From Pseudomonas putida (GTDB taxonomy: Bacteria; Pseudomonadota; Gammaproteobacteria; Pseudomonadales; Pseudomonadaceae), in NCBI RefSeq assembly GCF_016406145.1, contig NZ_CP066306.1, positions 1,550,001 to 1,614,000 of the forward strand: a stretch of 64,000 bases of DNA. Reading direction: 5' to 3'. The position numbers were made by a program, and so were the translations under genes. The notes under the pieces are model-generated. The model was not told the origin of the DNA. It ran no database searches and saw only the letters and a list, made by a program, of their open reading frames with translations. Positions within the stretch are counted from its first letter, which is position 1; the number at the start of each line of letters is the position of its first letter. Of this stretch, positions 43,615 through 53,266 are shown piece by piece.

Positions 43615-44511
43615 TTAGGTGGGCGTGGCCTGTAGTTTATCGACTACCTGAACCCAGTCAAAAGGCAGAAGGTCGGCATATACAAGCCCTGCGTTACGGA
43701 TCGCTTGTGCAAATGCGCGCTGTGTTGCGGCAGTCGCCAAGCTCATATTCGCATCCACGCCAACGTCAGATACCGTTCGCGCTACTTCCTCCATCTCCTC
43801 TGCGCGTCTGAAGCCATGTTCGGCGACTCGGCTGATGAGATAGTGCGCAAGTGTTCCGTCCCAGCCTGAGCCAGGAAAGCTTTCATGCAGTGAAGCGAGT
43901 ACGAAATCCTCTGCGCCATATTGCCGCGCAGTGGCCATGCACTCGGTTGTCAACGCTTCAAGCCCTTTGATCATTATGCTGCGGCACATCTTGATGGAAG
44001 ACGCCACACCAATGGTGTTTGCTACGGTTTGAACATTCAAGCCGAGCCCCTTTAGCGCAGTTTCGAGTTCAAGTGCCCGAGGGCCGCCCAGTAGCATGGG
44101 GGTTTTCAAGCGCTGTGGCGGCAGCGGTGCCATGACTGCCGCATCGACATAGTCCACACCATGGTGCGTTGCGGCTTGGTGCGCTGCTTTTTTTGTTGCT
44201 GGCGCCACAGAATTCAGATCCATGAAAACTTGCCCGGATCTGAGCTGTGGCATGAGGTGCAGGGCGACCTCAAGGGCGGCACCGGCGGTCACTGCAGACA
44301 TGACCAGGTCGGCGCCGTCACTGGCATCGATAGCCGAAGCACAAAGCCTGACCCCACATGCCTGTGCCTTTGTCAACAGGGCGCCGCGACAAGCTTCATC
44401 TTGCTGAAGCTTGTCGTATACCTGCACATGGACACCCTGGCGGGCAATATCTTGGGCGAGTATCGCACCGGCCTCGCCAAAACCAATCAACCCCAGCGTT
44501 TTGATGTACAT
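43615..44511 (-). CDS. NAD(P)-dependent beta-hydroxyacid dehydrogenase-like protein with DUF1932 domain
   Basis: A 298-aa protein; ATG start (MYIKTLGLIGFGEAG) with GAGGAG 7 bp upstream. N-terminal Rossmann domain of the 6-phosphogluconate/3-hydroxyisobutyrate dehydrogenase type: GLIGFGEAGA, then FMDLNSVAPATKKAAH and YVDAAVMAPLPPQR. The C-terminal helical part with KMCRSIMIKGLEAL (catalytic Lys region) fits DUF1932. It probably oxidises or reduces a hydroxy acid. It is last in a five-gene catabolic cluster on the minus strand and ends just before tRNA-Ser. Confidence 0.82.
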   Translation of the reverse strand: MYIKTLGLIGFGEAGAILAQDIARQGVHVQVYDKLQQDEACRGALLTKAQACGVRLCASAIDASDGADLVMSAVTAGAALEVALHLMPQLRSGQVFMDLNSVAPATKKAAHQAATHHGVDYVDAAVMAPLPPQRLKTPMLLGGPRALELETALKGLGLNVQTVANTIGVASSIKMCRSIMIKGLEALTTECMATARQYGAEDFVLASLHESFPGSGWDGTLAHYLISRVAEHGFRRAEEMEEVARTVSDVGVDANMSLATAATQRAFAQAIRNAGLVYADLLPFDWVQVVDKLQATPT

Positions 44512-44586
44512 CACGGGCTCCTCGTAATCGGTTGCCTGAAAAACGACACGTTCTGTTCGCAAAGTTTCAGGAGAGAAAGGGGCTGT

Positions 44587-45813
44587 TTACTTGAATGCAA
44601 GCGAGTAGTTGAGGATCAAGCGGTTCTCGTCGATGCCACGGTTGATATCGCTTCGGTAAAGGGCGTTACGCCAGCGAATCGAAAAGCCTTTGAAGTGTGG
44701 AATCTCGTAGGTCACATCCACGTCGCGCTCCCACTCGCCGCCGCCGCCTCGCTTGTCCAGATGTGTCCCCTGGGTATAGCTGGTATAAAAGCTCAACCCG
44801 TGCACACCCAGGTGACTGAAGTCATAGCCGTAGCGAAACTGCCAACTGCGCTCACCTGCTTCTGCGAAGTCGTGGTATTGAACGTAGTTGGGCAAATACG
44901 GGTTATTGATGTAGGGGAAGCCGGTGTCACCTTCCATATGCTGATAGGTGGCAAGCATGCTGTGGCCATTGTCGAGTGTGTAACTGACCAGGGCGGAGTA
45001 AGCCTCGTTGTCAACACGACCGGCCTTGGCATTGCCTGCTTCATGGCTGAAGAAAGCCCGCAGGTCCAACTCGAGCCACCCACGGCCAAGCTTTCGGCGC
45101 TGGGTCGCGCCGAGAAAGTGCTGCGCGTAAACGTCCTCGAGGCCACCGTGGTAGTAGCTGAGCGTCAGTGTTGGGTCGGGCTTGTAGCTCGCGCCAGCGT
45201 ACCGGAAGTGATTACCAACGCCGGCGGTTGAGTAACGGCCGTTTTTTGCCGCCAGCATGATGTGTTGTTGGTCGGTGGAGTCGGGGCTGGTTGTGCGGTT
45301 GAATTGCGCCATGTTGACGGTCAGCCCGTCAATTTCGCTGGAACTGATCTGCGTCCCTTGGAAGGACTGCGGGAAAAGCCGGCTACCATTGAATTGCAAA
45401 ACCGGTACCTTGGGGAGCGCGATGCCGTAGCGCAGTTCAGTCCTCGACACTTTGACTTTCGCTGCTAAACCGCCCTTGGAGTACTCTTCAACCGCCTCTC
45501 CCGATGCAGTAGTTGGCAGAAGCCCGCTTCCCGTCCGATCTGCACTGGAGTCGAGACGGACGCCGAGATAGCCCAGTGCATCCAGGCCAACGCCGATATC
45601 TCCTTGGGTAAATCCAGATTCATAGTTGAGCAGAAATCCCTGTGCCCATTCTTCCCGCTTTGATACACCCGTACCGTCGCGAAAGTCTGCGTTGTAATAG
45701 AAGTTGCGGATATCCAGGCGTACCTTGCTGTCTTCGATAAAGCTGGCGGCCAGCAGGGGTGTGACACACGTCATCCCCGCCAGCGTTACGGCGTAGCGCA
45801 GTTTGGAATTCAT
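44587..45813 (-). CDS. OprD-family outer-membrane porin
   Basis: A 408-aa protein with a signal peptide (MNSKLRYAVTLAGMTCVTPLLAAS). The OprD pattern is clear: FIEDSKVRLDIRNFYYNADFRDG at the mature N-terminus, EWAQGFLLNYESGFTQG, VGVGLDALGYLGVRLDSS, and repeated beta strands ending IDENRLILNYSLAFK. The family forms 18-strand channels selective for carboxylates or basic amino acids. Lying beside a DctA-type symporter and an amidohydrolase, it likely admits the cluster's carboxylate substrate. 75 bp separates it from the dehydrogenase gene. Confidence 0.92.
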   Translation of the reverse strand: MNSKLRYAVTLAGMTCVTPLLAASFIEDSKVRLDIRNFYYNADFRDGTGVSKREEWAQGFLLNYESGFTQGDIGVGLDALGYLGVRLDSSADRTGSGLLPTTASGEAVEEYSKGGLAAKVKVSRTELRYGIALPKVPVLQFNGSRLFPQSFQGTQISSSEIDGLTVNMAQFNRTTSPDSTDQQHIMLAAKNGRYSTAGVGNHFRYAGASYKPDPTLTLSYYHGGLEDVYAQHFLGATQRRKLGRGWLELDLRAFFSHEAGNAKAGRVDNEAYSALVSYTLDNGHSMLATYQHMEGDTGFPYINNPYLPNYVQYHDFAEAGERSWQFRYGYDFSHLGVHGLSFYTSYTQGTHLDKRGGGGEWERDVDVTYEIPHFKGFSIRWRNALYRSDINRGIDENRLILNYSLAFK

Positions 45814-45882
45814 TATTGTTTTCTCCAGGGCGCAGCAATCCTCGGCCCTGTCGGCAGGGCCGTGGAGGTCAAGCAGTGGGGA

Positions 45883-47199
45883 TCAGTGTTTGGTGGGGTG
45901 CAGTTGCTGGTTCAGCTTGCCGCGATCCAGTTCTTTTTCCCAGGCGGATACAACCAGTGCTGCGACACCATTCCCGACGAGGTTGGTCATCGCCAAGCCA
46001 GTGCCCATAAAGCGGTGGATGCCCAAGATCAGCACCATTCCCGCAACGGGCACAACGGGCACGACGAGCAAGGTACTGGTCAACATCACGAACGCAGCCC
46101 CCGAAACCCCGCTGGCACCTTTTGAACTCAGCATGGCAACAATGATCAAGGTCAGTTGCTGCCCCCACGTAAGTTCAATGTCGAGTGCTTGAGCAATGAA
46201 CAGAACAGCCATGGTCAAATAGATGTTGGTGCCGTCCAGGTTGAAGGAATAGCCGGTGGGTATTACCAGGCCGACGACCGATTTCGAACAACCGAGTCGT
46301 TCCATCTTCTCCATGATTTGGGGGAGCACAACTTCAGATGAACTGGTGCCCAGTACAATCAGTAGTTCATCCTTGATATACGAGACGAACCGCAGGATGC
46401 TGAACCCGCAAAGCCTTGCAACGAAGCCCAACACCAGCACGATGAAGAATATGCAAAGCACATAGAAGCTTGCGATCAATTTGAGCAGCGGCAGCAGCGA
46501 TGCGGCGCCATACGTGCCAACGGTAAACGCGATTGCACCAAATGCGCCGACTGCTGAAAACTTGGCGATGATATGGACAATACCGAAGAACACGCCCGAA
46601 ACGCCTTCGATCATGGTGTACACCGGCTTACCTTTATCCCCCATTGCGGACAAGGCACAGCCAAAAAGTACTGAAATCAGCAGAATGCACAGGATGTTGC
46701 CATCTGCCAGCGCTGAGACGAACGTATTCGGGATGATACTCATCAGGAATTCGACGATACCCAGGTGCTGCGCTTTCTCAGCAAAACCTGTCACTGCAGA
46801 GGCATCCAGTGAATCAGGGTTTACGTGAAACCCGGCGCCTGGGTTGAACAGGTGGCCGCCGAGTAACCCTATGACTAGCGAGACGGTGGAAATTATCTCG
46901 AAGTAAAGCAGTGCCTTGCCTCCCACACGACCGACCTTTTTCAGGTCTTGCATGCCCGCGATGCCGGTCACTACGGTACAGAACACCACAGGGCCGATGA
47001 TCATCTTGATAAGCTTGATGAACGCATCACCCAATGGTTTTAGTGAGGCGGCGAAATCTGGCCAGAAATGTCCGACGAGCCCACCCAGGACAATCCCCAG
47101 CAAAACCTGGAAATACATCGCTTTATAGAAGGGCTGTCGTGTGCGGGCCGCGGGCTTCAGTTGCGCGGCAGGGTGCGTCGCTTCGGTCGAAGTGTTCAT
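45883..47199 (-). CDS. DctA-type dicarboxylate:cation symporter (DAACS family)
   Basis: A 438-aa transporter with eight TM helices plus re-entrant loops. Signatures: [19 protein letters not shown] at the N-terminus, [36 protein letters not shown] (serine-rich hairpin 1) and [25 protein letters not shown] (TM7). The length and motifs match C4-dicarboxylate carrier DctA. In this cluster it would import the acid admitted by the OprD porin. Codon usage is visibly less GC-biased than in flanking genes, suggesting different ancestry. Confidence 0.9.
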   Translation of the reverse strand: MNTSTEATHPAAQLKPAARTRQPFYKAMYFQVLLGIVLGGLVGHFWPDFAASLKPLGDAFIKLIKMIIGPVVFCTVVTGIAGMQDLKKVGRVGGKALLYFEIISTVSLVIGLLGGHLFNPGAGFHVNPDSLDASAVTGFAEKAQHLGIVEFLMSIIPNTFVSALADGNILCILLISVLFGCALSAMGDKGKPVYTMIEGVSGVFFGIVHIIAKFSAVGAFGAIAFTVGTYGAASLLPLLKLIASFYVLCIFFIVLVLGFVARLCGFSILRFVSYIKDELLIVLGTSSSEVVLPQIMEKMERLGCSKSVVGLVIPTGYSFNLDGTNIYLTMAVLFIAQALDIELTWGQQLTLIIVAMLSSKGASGVSGAAFVMLTSTLLVVPVVPVAGMVLILGIHRFMGTGLAMTNLVGNGVAALVVSAWEKELDRGKLNQQLHPTKH

Positions 47200-47251
47200 A
47201 TCGATTCCACTACCTGATTGTTTTTGGAGTTGGTGTGGTCGAGCGCTGAAA

Positions 47252-48115
47252 TCAGCGTCCGTAAAGCTTCAGGGGGTTGTCGATCAGTAGCTTCTGACGT
47301 GTCGCTGGATCCGGGCAGAAGCGGTACATCAGATCGACAAGCCCCCCGTCATTGGGCATGTCCTTGCTGATGTTTGGATGAGGCCAGTCAGTACCCCAGA
47401 GCACACGCTCCGGCGCCGTCTCGATAAGCGACATGGCGAAGGGGATAGCATCATCAAAGGGTTTGCGCCCCGCTGAGACCCTTTCGGCGCCACAGACCTT
47501 CACCCATGCCAGCGGATTGTCCATCAGCTCAAGCAACGTCCGAAACGGCGCTTGATCGAGGCCGTCCTGAGCCTTGATCCGGCCCATGTGGTCTATTACG
47601 AACGGCACTTGGATACGTGCCAAGCGATCGGCATAGGTGACGATGTCCTGAGCATCCAGGTGAAGTACCACATGCCAGCCCAAGGGTTGGATACGTTCCA
47701 GTGCCTGGTCGAAAATGGCAAGGTCGGGCGCACCGCCCAGGTGAGCGACGAAATTGAACCGTACTCCCCGAACCCCGCAGGCGTCCATCCGCGCCAACGC
47801 CTCGTCAGTCTCGCTGCCGTCGATGATTGCTACGCCTCGATAGCGCCCGGCACTGCGGCCAATTGCATCTAGCATCGCGCGGTTGTCTGAGCCGTGGCAG
47901 CTGGCCTGAACAATAACGCCGCGTTCGAAGCCAAGGTGGTCATGAAGTTCGACAAGCTGCGCGAATGCAGCGTCTGGTGGGGTGTAGCTGCGGTCTTCGG
48001 CGTAGGGGAATTGCGCCGCTGGCCCAAATACATGGCAGTGAGCATCCCAAGAACCAACAGGCAGGGCCTCAACAGGCTTGGTGGGGAATGGGTCGGGTGG
48101 TAGGCAGCTTTTCAT
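47252..48115 (-). CDS. Amidohydrolase-family lactonase-like enzyme (PDC hydrolase/LigI type)
   Basis: A 287-aa TIM-barrel amidohydrolase_2 protein, [14 protein letters not shown]. The metal-site HxH is [12 protein letters not shown]; other marks are [43 protein letters not shown] and [10 protein letters not shown]. The last is the Asp motif. The YTPPDA and HPN features recall 2-pyrone-4,6-dicarboxylate lactonase and related tricarboxylate lactonases. With a DctA symporter, an OprD porin and a dehydrogenase nearby, it likely opens a carboxylated lactone; the substrate is inferred only. Confidence 0.82.
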   Translation of the reverse strand: MKSCLPPDPFPTKPVEALPVGSWDAHCHVFGPAAQFPYAEDRSYTPPDAAFAQLVELHDHLGFERGVIVQASCHGSDNRAMLDAIGRSAGRYRGVAIIDGSETDEALARMDACGVRGVRFNFVAHLGGAPDLAIFDQALERIQPLGWHVVLHLDAQDIVTYADRLARIQVPFVIDHMGRIKAQDGLDQAPFRTLLELMDNPLAWVKVCGAERVSAGRKPFDDAIPFAMSLIETAPERVLWGTDWPHPNISKDMPNDGGLVDLMYRFCPDPATRQKLLIDNPLKLYGR

Positions 48116-48196
48116 GGCACGTCTCTATCGGTTGTCGTTGGTAAGTCCTCAGCCATCTTGACGCTCAAGGAGCCATGCAACAATCGACAGGTCCCA

Positions 48197-49105
48197 CTAG
48201 CAGTTATGTGGTTTTTGCATGGCTTGATCGCGCATTTGATGTTTGACCACGGCCAAGGTCATCGAAGCCAGGCGTGTCAATGGTCTCTGATTGGTTGTGG
48301 CGACGAACAGGTGGGTATTGATAGTGGGCTCGACGATTGGGGCCGATTGCAAACCTAGGGGGACGTAGGAACCACTGAGTGCCATTCGTGACAGAACGGC
48401 AAAACCGGCGCCCGCGGCGACCAGGTCTATCAAAGAGGGAATGCCGTCTATTTCCATGTGTACGTTGAGTTCTACATGATGCCGTGCAGCTTCCGATTCG
48501 ATCAGCCGCCTGAGAGAGTGTGGCTGGCTGGGTATGATCAGTGGGTAGTCACCGAGGGTGGCCAGCGGCACCGCTGGTGCGAGGCATGCCCCGGCAGCAC
48601 CAATCAGCCAAAGGGGTTCGGATTGAAGCGGCTCAAAATGCAGTTGCGCGTTTTGCGCGGGGTTGTACAGCAGCGCAAAATCCAGGCGGCCCAACAGCAG
48701 CCACTCCCTCATTGAGTGGGACAAGCCTTCTTTGATGCCCAGCGAGCACCCGGGAAACGCCTTCTGAAACGCTGTGACAATACCAACGGTATGGCGCCGC
48801 GCAATACTAGGGGGGAGGCCGATCACCACCTTGCCAGTCAATGAGTCACGCTGTTCTTGCAAATCCTCGCGGGCGACTTGTACTTGACGCAAGATGCCCT
48901 GGCCATGCTCGAAAAGCCGGGTGCCAGCAGGGGTAAGGGTGACGCCTCTACCGTTGCGCAGTAACAGGTGTTGCCCAAGCTCCAGCTCCAACTGGCGCAC
49001 TTGACGGCTTACGACCGACTGGGACAGGTTCAGTGTCGCCGCCGCCCTGGTGAAGCCACCAAATTCAGCGACGCGTACAAAGCACTCCAGTTGCTTGAGA
49101 TCCAC
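48197..49105 (-). CDS. LysR-type transcriptional regulator of the catabolic cluster
   Basis: About 302 aa from a GTG start that gives the canonical LysR N-terminus (VDLKQLECFVRVAEFGGFTR); an ATG 27 bp upstream is an alternative. Winged-helix DNA-binding region with AAATLNLSQSVVSRQVRQLE, then a periplasmic-binding-like effector domain (KVVIGLPPSIARR, GIPSLIDLVAAGAG). It belongs to the NAC/CysB-like class. It is first in the same direction as the hydrolase, porin and symporter, 81 bp upstream, and probably activates them in response to a pathway acid. Confidence 0.88.
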   Translation of the reverse strand: MDLKQLECFVRVAEFGGFTRAAATLNLSQSVVSRQVRQLELELGQHLLLRNGRGVTLTPAGTRLFEHGQGILRQVQVAREDLQEQRDSLTGKVVIGLPPSIARRHTVGIVTAFQKAFPGCSLGIKEGLSHSMREWLLLGRLDFALLYNPAQNAQLHFEPLQSEPLWLIGAAGACLAPAVPLATLGDYPLIIPSQPHSLRRLIESEAARHHVELNVHMEIDGIPSLIDLVAAGAGFAVLSRMALSGSYVPLGLQSAPIVEPTINTHLFVATTNQRPLTRLASMTLAVVKHQMRDQAMQKPHNC

Positions 49106-49255
49106 CCGATACGCCCCCCGCATCCAAAACATTATTCTGTTGGATTCATCTTGTTTTGCGAAGGGCGAATCTGTTGATCAAAGCCATGGGCGGGTGAGCA
49201 ATGCGTGCTCACCAAGCGGAATATCCCGCTTTCTGACATACGCCGCCAACGGTGT

Positions 49256-51394
49256 CTAGAAACTCACCGAAGCCGACACCCGTGCCGTCCTCGGCGCGCC
49301 CTGGAACAGGTAGTTGTCCCCCAGGTAATCCCCCACATCCCGCCAGTAGCGTTTGTCGAACACGTTATCCACGGTCAGGCGCAGCACCGTGTCATAGCCG
49401 CCGATACGCGTGCGATAGCGGCTTCCCACATCAAACACGGTATAGCCGCCCACCTGCACATTCCCCGCCTGGCTCGCATACTTGCTGGCGCTGTAACGTG
49501 CCCCGCCCAGCAGGGCCAGGCCCGGCACCGGCAGGCTGTAGTCGGCTTGCAGGGCTGCGCGCAGGCGCGGCACGTTGATCGCCTGATGGTCTTCGTAGGC
49601 ATCGGTACCGCTGTTCTTCACGCGCGCGCGAATCGCTGCGGCGCTGGCCTGGATTTGCAGGTTCGAGGTTACCCAGCCGCTGGCGCCCAGTTCCAGGCCG
49701 ATGTTCTTCTGCTGGCCCTGCTGCACGTAGGTGAAGCTGCCGTCGCCTTCAGGGCGGGCGTATTGATAGGCCTGGCGGATCTGGAACAGCGCGGCGCTGA
49801 AGCTCATGCCCTGCCAGTCGCGCTTGATGCCCAGCTCAAGCTGATGCGACAGGGTCGGGGCGAGGATTTCTGCCGCGTTGCTGGCGTACCAGGGCGCGGT
49901 ACCCCCTGCGGAAAGGCCCTTGGAGTAGCTGGCATACACGGTGGTGTCCTGGCGCGGCTTGTAGATCAGCGCGGCATTGGGCAGCAACTGGTACTGCCGG
50001 GTATGGCGCCCGGCCCGGCCGTTTTCGTCCCAGGTCTTTTCGTCCAGGCGCACTTCGCGGGCGCCGAGCACGGCCTGCCACTGCTCGCTGAAGGTGATGC
50101 GGTCGTTGACGAACAGGCCGTACTGGCGGCTGTCCAGGCGCCGCTCGCTGGCACCGACCGGCAGGTCCGATGGCGCCACGGCGGGGGCGCCGGTGTAGAT
50201 GTTGCCGCTACCGACCAGCTGGTTGTAGTAGGGGCGCTGATCCAGCGTGCGGCGTTGTGCGCTGGCACCCACCGTCAGCTCATGGCTCACGCCGAGCGCG
50301 TCGAAGTGGCCGTCGAGCATCGCTTGCGCTTCATCGGTGCGGCGGGTGTCGTCAGGGCTGCGGAAGTCGTAGATGTCGTAGTCGCCTTCCGGGCTGAAGT
50401 GCGACTGCCAGCCGTCTTCGCTGCCCCAGGCGAACGAGCTGTAGTCATCGATCACCACTTTGCTGCGCGAGGCGCTCAGGGTGCCGCTCCAGGTATCGTT
50501 GAAGCGGTACTGGAAACGCCCGCCCAGGTTCAGTGAATCGTTCTGCACCGGCTTGGCCCAGTGCTGGTAAGCCAGGCGGTCATCCGGGTCGATGCCGTGC
50601 GGTACTTCGCTGCCGCCAAGCAGTTGATAGCCCGGCACCGAGCGCTGTTCGCGGTGCTGGTACTCGGCATCGAGCTGCAAGGTGGCATCGGGGTTTATCA
50701 GCCAGTCGAACGCCAGCGAGGCAAAGTCGCGCTTGCCATCGGCATGGTCGACGTACGAGCGGATATCTTCGTGGGCGAGGTTGGCGCGCAGGCCGAACTG
50801 CCGTTCACTGCCAAACCAGCCGCCCAGGTCGGTGGCCAGGTAGCGCTCGCCCTGTTCGTTGGTCGATACCGTTACGCTGCGCACATCCTCGGCGCGCTTG
50901 GTCACGTAATTGATCAGCCCGCCAGGCGCCGATACGCCACTGTGCAGGCCCGACAGGCCCTTGAGCAGTTCGACTTGCTGCTTGTTTTCCAGCGCCACGT
51001 TCTGTTCGCCGGCGATGGTCTGGCCATTGATGCGGTAGCTGCTGGCGGCATTGAGTTCGAAGCCGCGCACGTTGAAGTTTTCGTAATAGCCGATCGGGGC
51101 GTAGCTTTCGCCGACCGAGGCATCACTTTGCAGCACTTCGCTGAGCTTGCGTACCTGGCGGTCTTCGATCAGTTGCTGGTTGAAAACACTGACCGACGCC
51201 GGGGTATCGAGCACGGGGGCTGGCTGAAACCCGCCTGCCGCGGCTTCAGTTACCTGATAGTTGTCGTTGCCGTAGGTGTCGGAAACCTCTACCGGGGCGA
51301 GCGTGACACTGTCTTGAGCCAAACCGTGGGGGCTGTGCAGGGCCAGGCCCAGGCTGAGCAGGCTCAGGGGCAGGCGGGGGTGTGGCAGGGGCAT
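49256..51394 (-). CDS. TonB-dependent siderophore receptor
   Basis: A 712-aa outer-membrane receptor. The signal peptide (MPLPHPRLPLSLLSLGLALHS...) is followed directly by the TonB box region (DSVTLAPVEVSD), so no N-terminal signalling domain for a cell-surface sigma system. Plug domain: TPASVSVFNQQLIEDRQVRK, FNVRGFELNAASSYRINGQ, ELLKGLSGLHSGVSAPGGLIN. The beta-barrel ends in RVSASVSF with the terminal Phe. It resembles ferric-hydroxamate receptors. I see no clear Fur box; a long perfect hairpin lies just upstream of the ribosome site. Confidence 0.92.
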   Translation of the reverse strand: MPLPHPRLPLSLLSLGLALHSPHGLAQDSVTLAPVEVSDTYGNDNYQVTEAAAGGFQPAPVLDTPASVSVFNQQLIEDRQVRKLSEVLQSDASVGESYAPIGYYENFNVRGFELNAASSYRINGQTIAGEQNVALENKQQVELLKGLSGLHSGVSAPGGLINYVTKRAEDVRSVTVSTNEQGERYLATDLGGWFGSERQFGLRANLAHEDIRSYVDHADGKRDFASLAFDWLINPDATLQLDAEYQHREQRSVPGYQLLGGSEVPHGIDPDDRLAYQHWAKPVQNDSLNLGGRFQYRFNDTWSGTLSASRSKVVIDDYSSFAWGSEDGWQSHFSPEGDYDIYDFRSPDDTRRTDEAQAMLDGHFDALGVSHELTVGASAQRRTLDQRPYYNQLVGSGNIYTGAPAVAPSDLPVGASERRLDSRQYGLFVNDRITFSEQWQAVLGAREVRLDEKTWDENGRAGRHTRQYQLLPNAALIYKPRQDTTVYASYSKGLSAGGTAPWYASNAAEILAPTLSHQLELGIKRDWQGMSFSAALFQIRQAYQYARPEGDGSFTYVQQGQQKNIGLELGASGWVTSNLQIQASAAAIRARVKNSGTDAYEDHQAINVPRLRAALQADYSLPVPGLALLGGARYSASKYASQAGNVQVGGYTVFDVGSRYRTRIGGYDTVLRLTVDNVFDKRYWRDVGDYLGDNYLFQGAPRTARVSASVSF

Positions 51395-51419
51395 GCTGGG
51401 GTCCTTGAGCGGTGAGCAC

Positions 51420-51461
51420 GCACGGGCCCATTCGCGGGTAAGCCCGCGAATGGGCCCGTGC
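51420..51461. repeat. Perfect 19-bp inverted repeat before the TonB receptor gene
   Basis: Arms 51420-51438 and 51443-51461 are exactly complementary (GCACGGGCCCATTCGCGGG and inverse) with a 4-nt loop. In the receptor's orientation the hairpin ends 26 nt upstream of its ATG, so it would sit in the leader of the mRNA. It resembles a REP core of the TCGCGGG type. Confidence 0.8.
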
Positions 51462-51516
51462 AGTCAAAAAACGCTCATGTTATCAGGCGCGTATCACCCC
51501 GTACGCCTGAAGTTGT

Positions 51517-51897
51517 TCAATCCCCTGCAGGCGGGTGCCGATGCTGGCGCCAGCTGTCATCGATCTTGGACCAGGTCTTGCCATCGGTACTGGCCATCAA
51601 CTTGCGGCCGTCCTTGAACGTCGCAAGGAAGGTGGCTTCTTCCTCCTTGCCGCCAAGCCATAGCCCGGCCAGCAGGCCAACCGGGCCGGCCACCAGGGCG
51701 CCGGCCATGCCCCAGCCGAGCGCGGTACCCAGGCTGCGATTGGATTCCAGGCTGGCCAGGCGCAGGTCGCTGATGCGGGTAAGGGAAATCCGCTCGCCAG
51801 GCGAGGGGCTGCGCGGGGTCTTGAGTGTGAGCGATCCATTGCGATACTCGCCTTCACCTTGCAAGAAATCGCCGGATTGCACCGTGAGCCTTGTCAT
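51517..51897 (-). CDS. Uncharacterised protein with a glycine-rich hydrophobic segment
   Basis: A 126-aa protein, MTRLTVQSGDFLQGEG. The N-terminal half is beta-rich (GSLTLKTPRSPSPGERISL, a PH-like look), then a Gly/Ala-rich hydrophobic hairpin (GWGMAGALVAGPVGLLAGLWLGGK, glycine-zipper style) and a beta-type end (FLATFKDGRKLMASTDGKTW). No signal peptide. I do not recognise a named family. Likely membrane associated. It lies between the MFS gene and the TonB receptor gene, on the same strand. Confidence 0.65.
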   Translation of the reverse strand: MTRLTVQSGDFLQGEGEYRNGSLTLKTPRSPSPGERISLTRISDLRLASLESNRSLGTALGWGMAGALVAGPVGLLAGLWLGGKEEEATFLATFKDGRKLMASTDGKTWSKIDDSWRQHRHPPAGD

Positions 51898-51992
51898 TGA
51901 GTCGTCCTGTCAGTAAAGGGGCTTTGATCAATCCCTACTGAAGCGCCGGCGCGACGGGCAAGTCAACGAGCAGGCGACGGAGGGTTGCGGTG

Positions 51993-53186
51993 TCATGCCG
52001 CACAGGCCTTTACGGCGCGCTTGCGCTTGTGCTCGGCCCAACCCCACACCAGCAGCGCCAGCGCCCCGATCAGCAACCCTGCCGTCACGATGCCCATCCA
52101 GCCCTGGTACTGGAACAACTGTGTGCCCAGCAAGGAGCCTAGGGCGCCGCCGATGAAATAACAGGTGATGTAACCGGCATTGAGCCGGGTACGTGCTTCG
52201 GGCCGCAAGGCGATGACTGCATTCTGGTTGCTCACATGCACCAGCTGCACGGCCAGGTCCAGCACCAGTACGCCGAGCAGCAAGGCCAGTAGCGAGCTTT
52301 CGGCGAAACCCAGCGGTATCCATGACAACAACAGCGCTACCAGGCCCACTGTGGTGCCCAGCGAGCCTCTGCCACGGTCAGCCAGGCGGCCGGCCCAGTT
52401 GGCCGAAAGCGCACCTGCCGCGCCGGCAAGGCCGAACAGGCCGATAACCGCGTCGGAATAATGGTAGGGCTCACGCGCCAGCAGAAACGCCAGCGGCGTC
52501 CAGAACAGCCCGAACAGGCTGAACGCCAGCAAGCCCAGCAGCGAGCGCAGGCGCAGCACTGGCTCCTCGATGAACAGGCGGAATACAGAACCGATCAGTG
52601 CCGGGTATTTCAGCCCGGCATGGCTGTGGTGTTGTGGCAGGCTGCGGTACAGGGCAAAGGCGGTGACGGCCATCAGCACCGCAGCCAGCACATAGATGCT
52701 GCGCCAGCCACCCAGTTCGGCCATGAAGCCGGCAGCGGTACGCGCCAGCAGTATGCCCAGCAGCAAGCCGCTCATCAGCGTGCCCACTGCGCGCCCGCGC
52801 TGATGCGGCTCACTCAGCGTGGCGGCCATGGGCACGAGGATCTGCGCCACCACCGAAAACAGCCCGGTGAGCGCGGTCCCCAGGATCAGCCAGGGCAGGC
52901 TCGGGGCGCAGGCGCTGATCACCAGGCCCAAGGTGGAAATGACCGACATGATCACGATCAGGCGGCGTTGCTCGAACAGGTCGCCCAAAGGCGCCAGCAG
53001 CAGAAGGCCCGCGCCATAGCTGAGTTGCGCGGCAATGACGATGCTGCCGGCGCTGGCGGTGCTCAGGCCGAACTGTTCGGCGATGCTGTGCAGCAGTGGC
53101 TGTGCGTAGTAGTTGCTGGCCACGGCCAGGCCGGTGGCGGTAGCCATCAGCAGGATCAGGGCGCGGCTCAAGATTGGGGTGTTCAT
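51993..53186 (-). CDS. MFS transporter, drug-efflux type
   Basis: A 397-aa, 12-TM major facilitator protein; the ATG after a TTG is taken as start (MNTPILSRALILL). Motifs: YYAQPLLHSIAEQFGLS at the N-terminus, APLGDLFEQRRLIVIMS (loop 2-3), AATLSEPHQRGRAVGTLMSG and LLGILLARTAAGFMAELGGW. This is the layout of YnfM-like exporters. It lies 80 bp downstream of the SDR gene in the same direction and may share control by the divergent LysR protein. Confidence 0.88.
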   Translation of the reverse strand: MNTPILSRALILLMATATGLAVASNYYAQPLLHSIAEQFGLSTASAGSIVIAAQLSYGAGLLLLAPLGDLFEQRRLIVIMSVISTLGLVISACAPSLPWLILGTALTGLFSVVAQILVPMAATLSEPHQRGRAVGTLMSGLLLGILLARTAAGFMAELGGWRSIYVLAAVLMAVTAFALYRSLPQHHSHAGLKYPALIGSVFRLFIEEPVLRLRSLLGLLAFSLFGLFWTPLAFLLAREPYHYSDAVIGLFGLAGAAGALSANWAGRLADRGRGSLGTTVGLVALLLSWIPLGFAESSLLALLLGVLVLDLAVQLVHVSNQNAVIALRPEARTRLNAGYITCYFIGGALGSLLGTQLFQYQGWMGIVTAGLLIGALALLVWGWAEHKRKRAVKACAA

Positions 53187-53266
53187 CAATTTCTCGGTGC
53201 GGGCAAGGTAAGTGGCGTTCAGTATCTGGGCGGCTCAGGCTGGACGCCAGCGTGCAAACCGTTCGA

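Noticed and set aside
43413..49260. An integrative island with attachment sites at tRNA-Ser
   Set aside because: No integrase gene and no second copy of the tRNA 3' end (GGGTTCAAATCCC region) is visible near 49.2 kb; the cluster may be acquired but not by a visible tRNA-targeted element.
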